Below, piece after piece: positions 33,929 through 35,186 of a stretch of DNA of 35,186 nucleotides. The stretch's first letter is position 1. Every line of letters begins with the position of its first letter. This DNA is from an uncultured Ignavibacterium sp. (GTDB taxonomy: Bacteria; Bacteroidota; Ignavibacteria; Ignavibacteriales; Ignavibacteriaceae). The stretch is taken from assembly GCA_937934185.1 (NCBI GenBank), contig CALHAB010000210.1:1-35186 (forward strand), in the 5' to 3' direction. A program made the position numbers and the translations under genes. Below the pieces are notes generated by a model. The model worked only from the letters and a program-made list of their open reading frames with translations. It had not been told where the DNA came from and did not search any database.

Positions 33929-34288
33929 ATGAAACAATCCTTTTTATTCTTTATCCTTTCATTGATGATGATTTCATCTGTTGTGTATTCCCAATCAAAA
34001 GTTGATACTGATATCGAAGCGGCTTTGGTTAATGCAAGAAAAGGTGTGTTCTGGGCATTGATGAATATCCCTGTAAAGAAAGCAAAAATTGAAAAGTCAC
34101 TTATAAATGAAGACCGGCTTATTGCCAAAGTAAAAATTGCTAAAGAGCTGAACGGAATAAAGATAGAATCAACCGGTTTCAACAATACGAATGAAGTAAC
34201 AATTGTTTTGTACCGTTCAGCCGATAGTTTAATTAAAGACGGCTATATCAAAAAAGGTGACCTCGAACTCTATTCCGATGACGATTAA
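33929..34288 (+). CDS. Small secreted protein, unknown function
   Basis: A 119-residue protein with a signal peptide (MKQSFLFFILSLMMISSVVYS, cleavage likely before or near Gln-Ser about residue 22). The mature part is small, acidic at the C terminus (S-D-D-D) and lacks Cys; no family recognised. The start is set at 33929 because GAGGG lies 5 nt upstream and because the alternative ATG at 33908 lies at or before the predicted transcription start. It is divergent from the tetR operon and shares its control region (33771-33928). It might be a co-regulated periplasmic protein. Confidence 0.68.
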   Translation: MKQSFLFFILSLMMISSVVYSQSKVDTDIEAALVNARKGVFWALMNIPVKKAKIEKSLINEDRLIAKVKIAKELNGIKIESTGFNNTNEVTIVLYRSADSLIKDGYIKKGDLELYSDDD

Positions 34289-34325
34289 ATTATTTTCAAA
34301 AAGTTCTTGACTTATTAATTAATTT

Positions 34326-34383
34326 TTTGTAACTCTGTAATAGAAATTACAATATTTGTTTAACTTGTAAACAGAGTTACAAA
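34326..34383. promoter_or_regulatory. 13-bp perfect inverted repeat reaching the M20 peptidase start codon
   Basis: TTTGTAACTCTGT (34326-34338) is the exact reverse complement of ACAGAGTTACAAA (34371-34383), with a 32-nt spacer. The right arm ends on the A of the ATG. Nested inside are TGTAAT-N4-ATTACA (34336-34351) and GTTTA-N5-TAAAC (34358-34372). It could be an operator array or an mRNA hairpin that hides the start codon. Confidence 0.6.
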
Positions 34384-35186
34384 TGAATCCTTCCAGATTG
34401 ATTGAAATATTTCTTCAGGTTATCCGAATAAATGCTCTCAGCGGCAATGAAAAACCACTGGCTGATTTTATAAATTCATTCCTCACCAATCTTGGTTATA
34501 AAGTTGAGTTTGATGATTCTGCGAAATTCACAAACAGTAACACCGGAAATTTAATTTGCAGATTAGGTAACGGTGGTGATTTTGTTATGACCGCTCATAT
34601 GGATACAGCACGACCAACTGAAAATGTTAAACCGATAGTAGCAGATGATAAAATTACTTCTTCAGGTGATACTGTGCTTGGAGTTGATAACCGTGTTGGT
34701 GTAGCAGTTCTTCTTTATACTCTTGAAAAAATTGCCTTGGAGAAAATTCCCGTAAAAGATTTTACAGTAGCTTTTACTACCTGCGAAGAAACTACTCTGT
34801 TCGGCTCAAAGTATCTTGGATTAAATGGAAGTATAAAAAAAGGATTTGTTTTTGACTCAGGATACAGACCAGGGAATTTTATTTACTCAGCATGCGGCGC
34901 AATTGGATTTAATATGAAAATTTTTGGAAGAGCATCACATTCCGGAATTGCTCCTGAAAAAGGTGTCAATTCACTCTTAGTTGCTGCAAATGCGATTACG
35001 AAACTTCCACTCGGCAGAATTGACGAAGAAACAACTATGAACATTGGTACGCTTAAAAGTGGTTCTGCAGTCAATGTTATTCCTGAATTAACTGAATTAG
35101 TTGGTGAAGTAAGATCATTCAATCTTGAGAAAGCAGAAAGTTATTTCAACTTGCTGGTTAATACTTTCGGCGATGAAGCACAAAAA
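34383..35186 (+). CDS. M20 family metallopeptidase (peptidase T-like), 3' end outside window
   Basis: The first 268 residues of a zinc exopeptidase. The metal and catalytic residues are in place: H72 and D74 (T-A-H-M-D-T), bridging D102 (L-G-V-D-N-R-V-G), catalytic base E135 and ligand E136 (T-C-E-E-T), and D158 (V-F-D-S-G). H186 (A-S-H-S-G) lies in the dimerisation domain and reaches a neighbour's active site in related enzymes. The arrangement is that of the M20 PepT-like group of cytoplasmic aminotripeptidases or dipeptidases. No signal peptide. The ATG at 34383 has no Shine-Dalgarno sequence; it is joined to the 13-bp inverted repeat. Codon 268 abuts the window edge. Confidence 0.92.
   Translation, partial: MNPSRLIEIFLQVIRINALSGNEKPLADFINSFLTNLGYKVEFDDSAKFTNSNTGNLICRLGNGGDFVMTAHMDTARPTENVKPIVADDKITSSGDTVLGVDNRVGVAVLLYTLEKIALEKIPVKDFTVAFTTCEETTLFGSKYLGLNGSIKKGFVFDSGYRPGNFIYSACGAIGFNMKIFGRASHSGIAPEKGVNSLLVAANAITKLPLGRIDEETTMNIGTLKSGSAVNVIPELTELVGEVRSFNLEKAESYFNLLVNTFGDEAQK

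Overview
The window is AT-rich, densely coded DNA from a Gram-negative bacterium of the Bacteroidota/Chlorobiota/Ignavibacteriota (FCB) group, most likely an Ignavibacteria-like lineage. The placement is inferred from a PorV/PorQ-type outer-membrane protein, a GldL/GldM-like pair, promoter candidates of the TTTG/TAnnTTTG type, weak or variable ribosome binding sites, and long operons with stop/start overlaps. No rRNA, IS element, integrase, phage gene or CRISPR array was seen. One tRNA is present, a tRNA-Ser(UGA).

Layout, left to right. (1) 1-5.9 kb, all minus strand: a 1574-residue transmembrane STAND ATPase (two TIR/DUF4062-like N-terminal domains, nSTAND ATPase, one TM helix, heptad coiled coil, WD40 propeller, C-terminal LysM), then pdxH, a DUF1294 membrane protein and the start of a WbqC-family gene. 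They look co-transcribed. (2) 6-7.8 kb: tRNA-Ser, a HisN-type histidinol-phosphatase and an unknown membrane protein. (3) 7.8-11 kb, minus: a three-gene envelope operon coding for a four-TM protein with a cytoplasmic helical tail, a GldM-like single-TM periplasmic protein and a predicted beta-barrel, closed by a clear terminator. (4) 11.3-14.2 kb, plus: a cytoplasmic GH13 enzyme, a small membrane protein, a TlpA-like thioredoxin and a lone receiver-domain protein. (5) 14.2-17.9 kb, minus: PorV/PorQ protein, two unknowns, a LapA-domain protein and phosphoglycerate mutase. (6) 18.1-23.7 kb, minus: a complete seven-gene Mrp (Mnh) cation/proton antiporter operon in the order A-B-C-D-E-F-G. (7) 23.8-24.6 kb: a thiamine-binding protein and a DUF1761 protein. 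(8) 24.7-33.8 kb, minus: a ten-gene run with gaps of 12 nt or less: TetR regulator, lipoprotein membrane-fusion protein, two ABC ATPases, two ABC-2 permeases, a class III cyclase, a hotdog thioesterase, a methyltransferase and an AEC permease. (9) 33.9-35.2 kb, plus: a small secreted protein and the 5' part of an M20 peptidase gene.

How the genes work together. The Mrp operon makes one ion-pumping complex. The TetR/MFP/ABC block makes one efflux or export machine, probably autoregulated through a palindrome over its own promoter. Its two ATPases carry complementary defects, as expected of a heterodimer with one degenerate ATP site. The GldL/GldM-like pair and its barrel protein may form a trans-envelope machine, and the PorV/PorQ protein 3-4 kb away fits a lineage with type IX secretion. 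The most unusual items are the envelope-spanning STAND protein ending in LysM, the GldLM-like operon, the substituted cyclase active site, and a 13-bp perfect inverted repeat running into the M20 peptidase start codon. All functions come from reading translated motifs; no database search or structure prediction was run.
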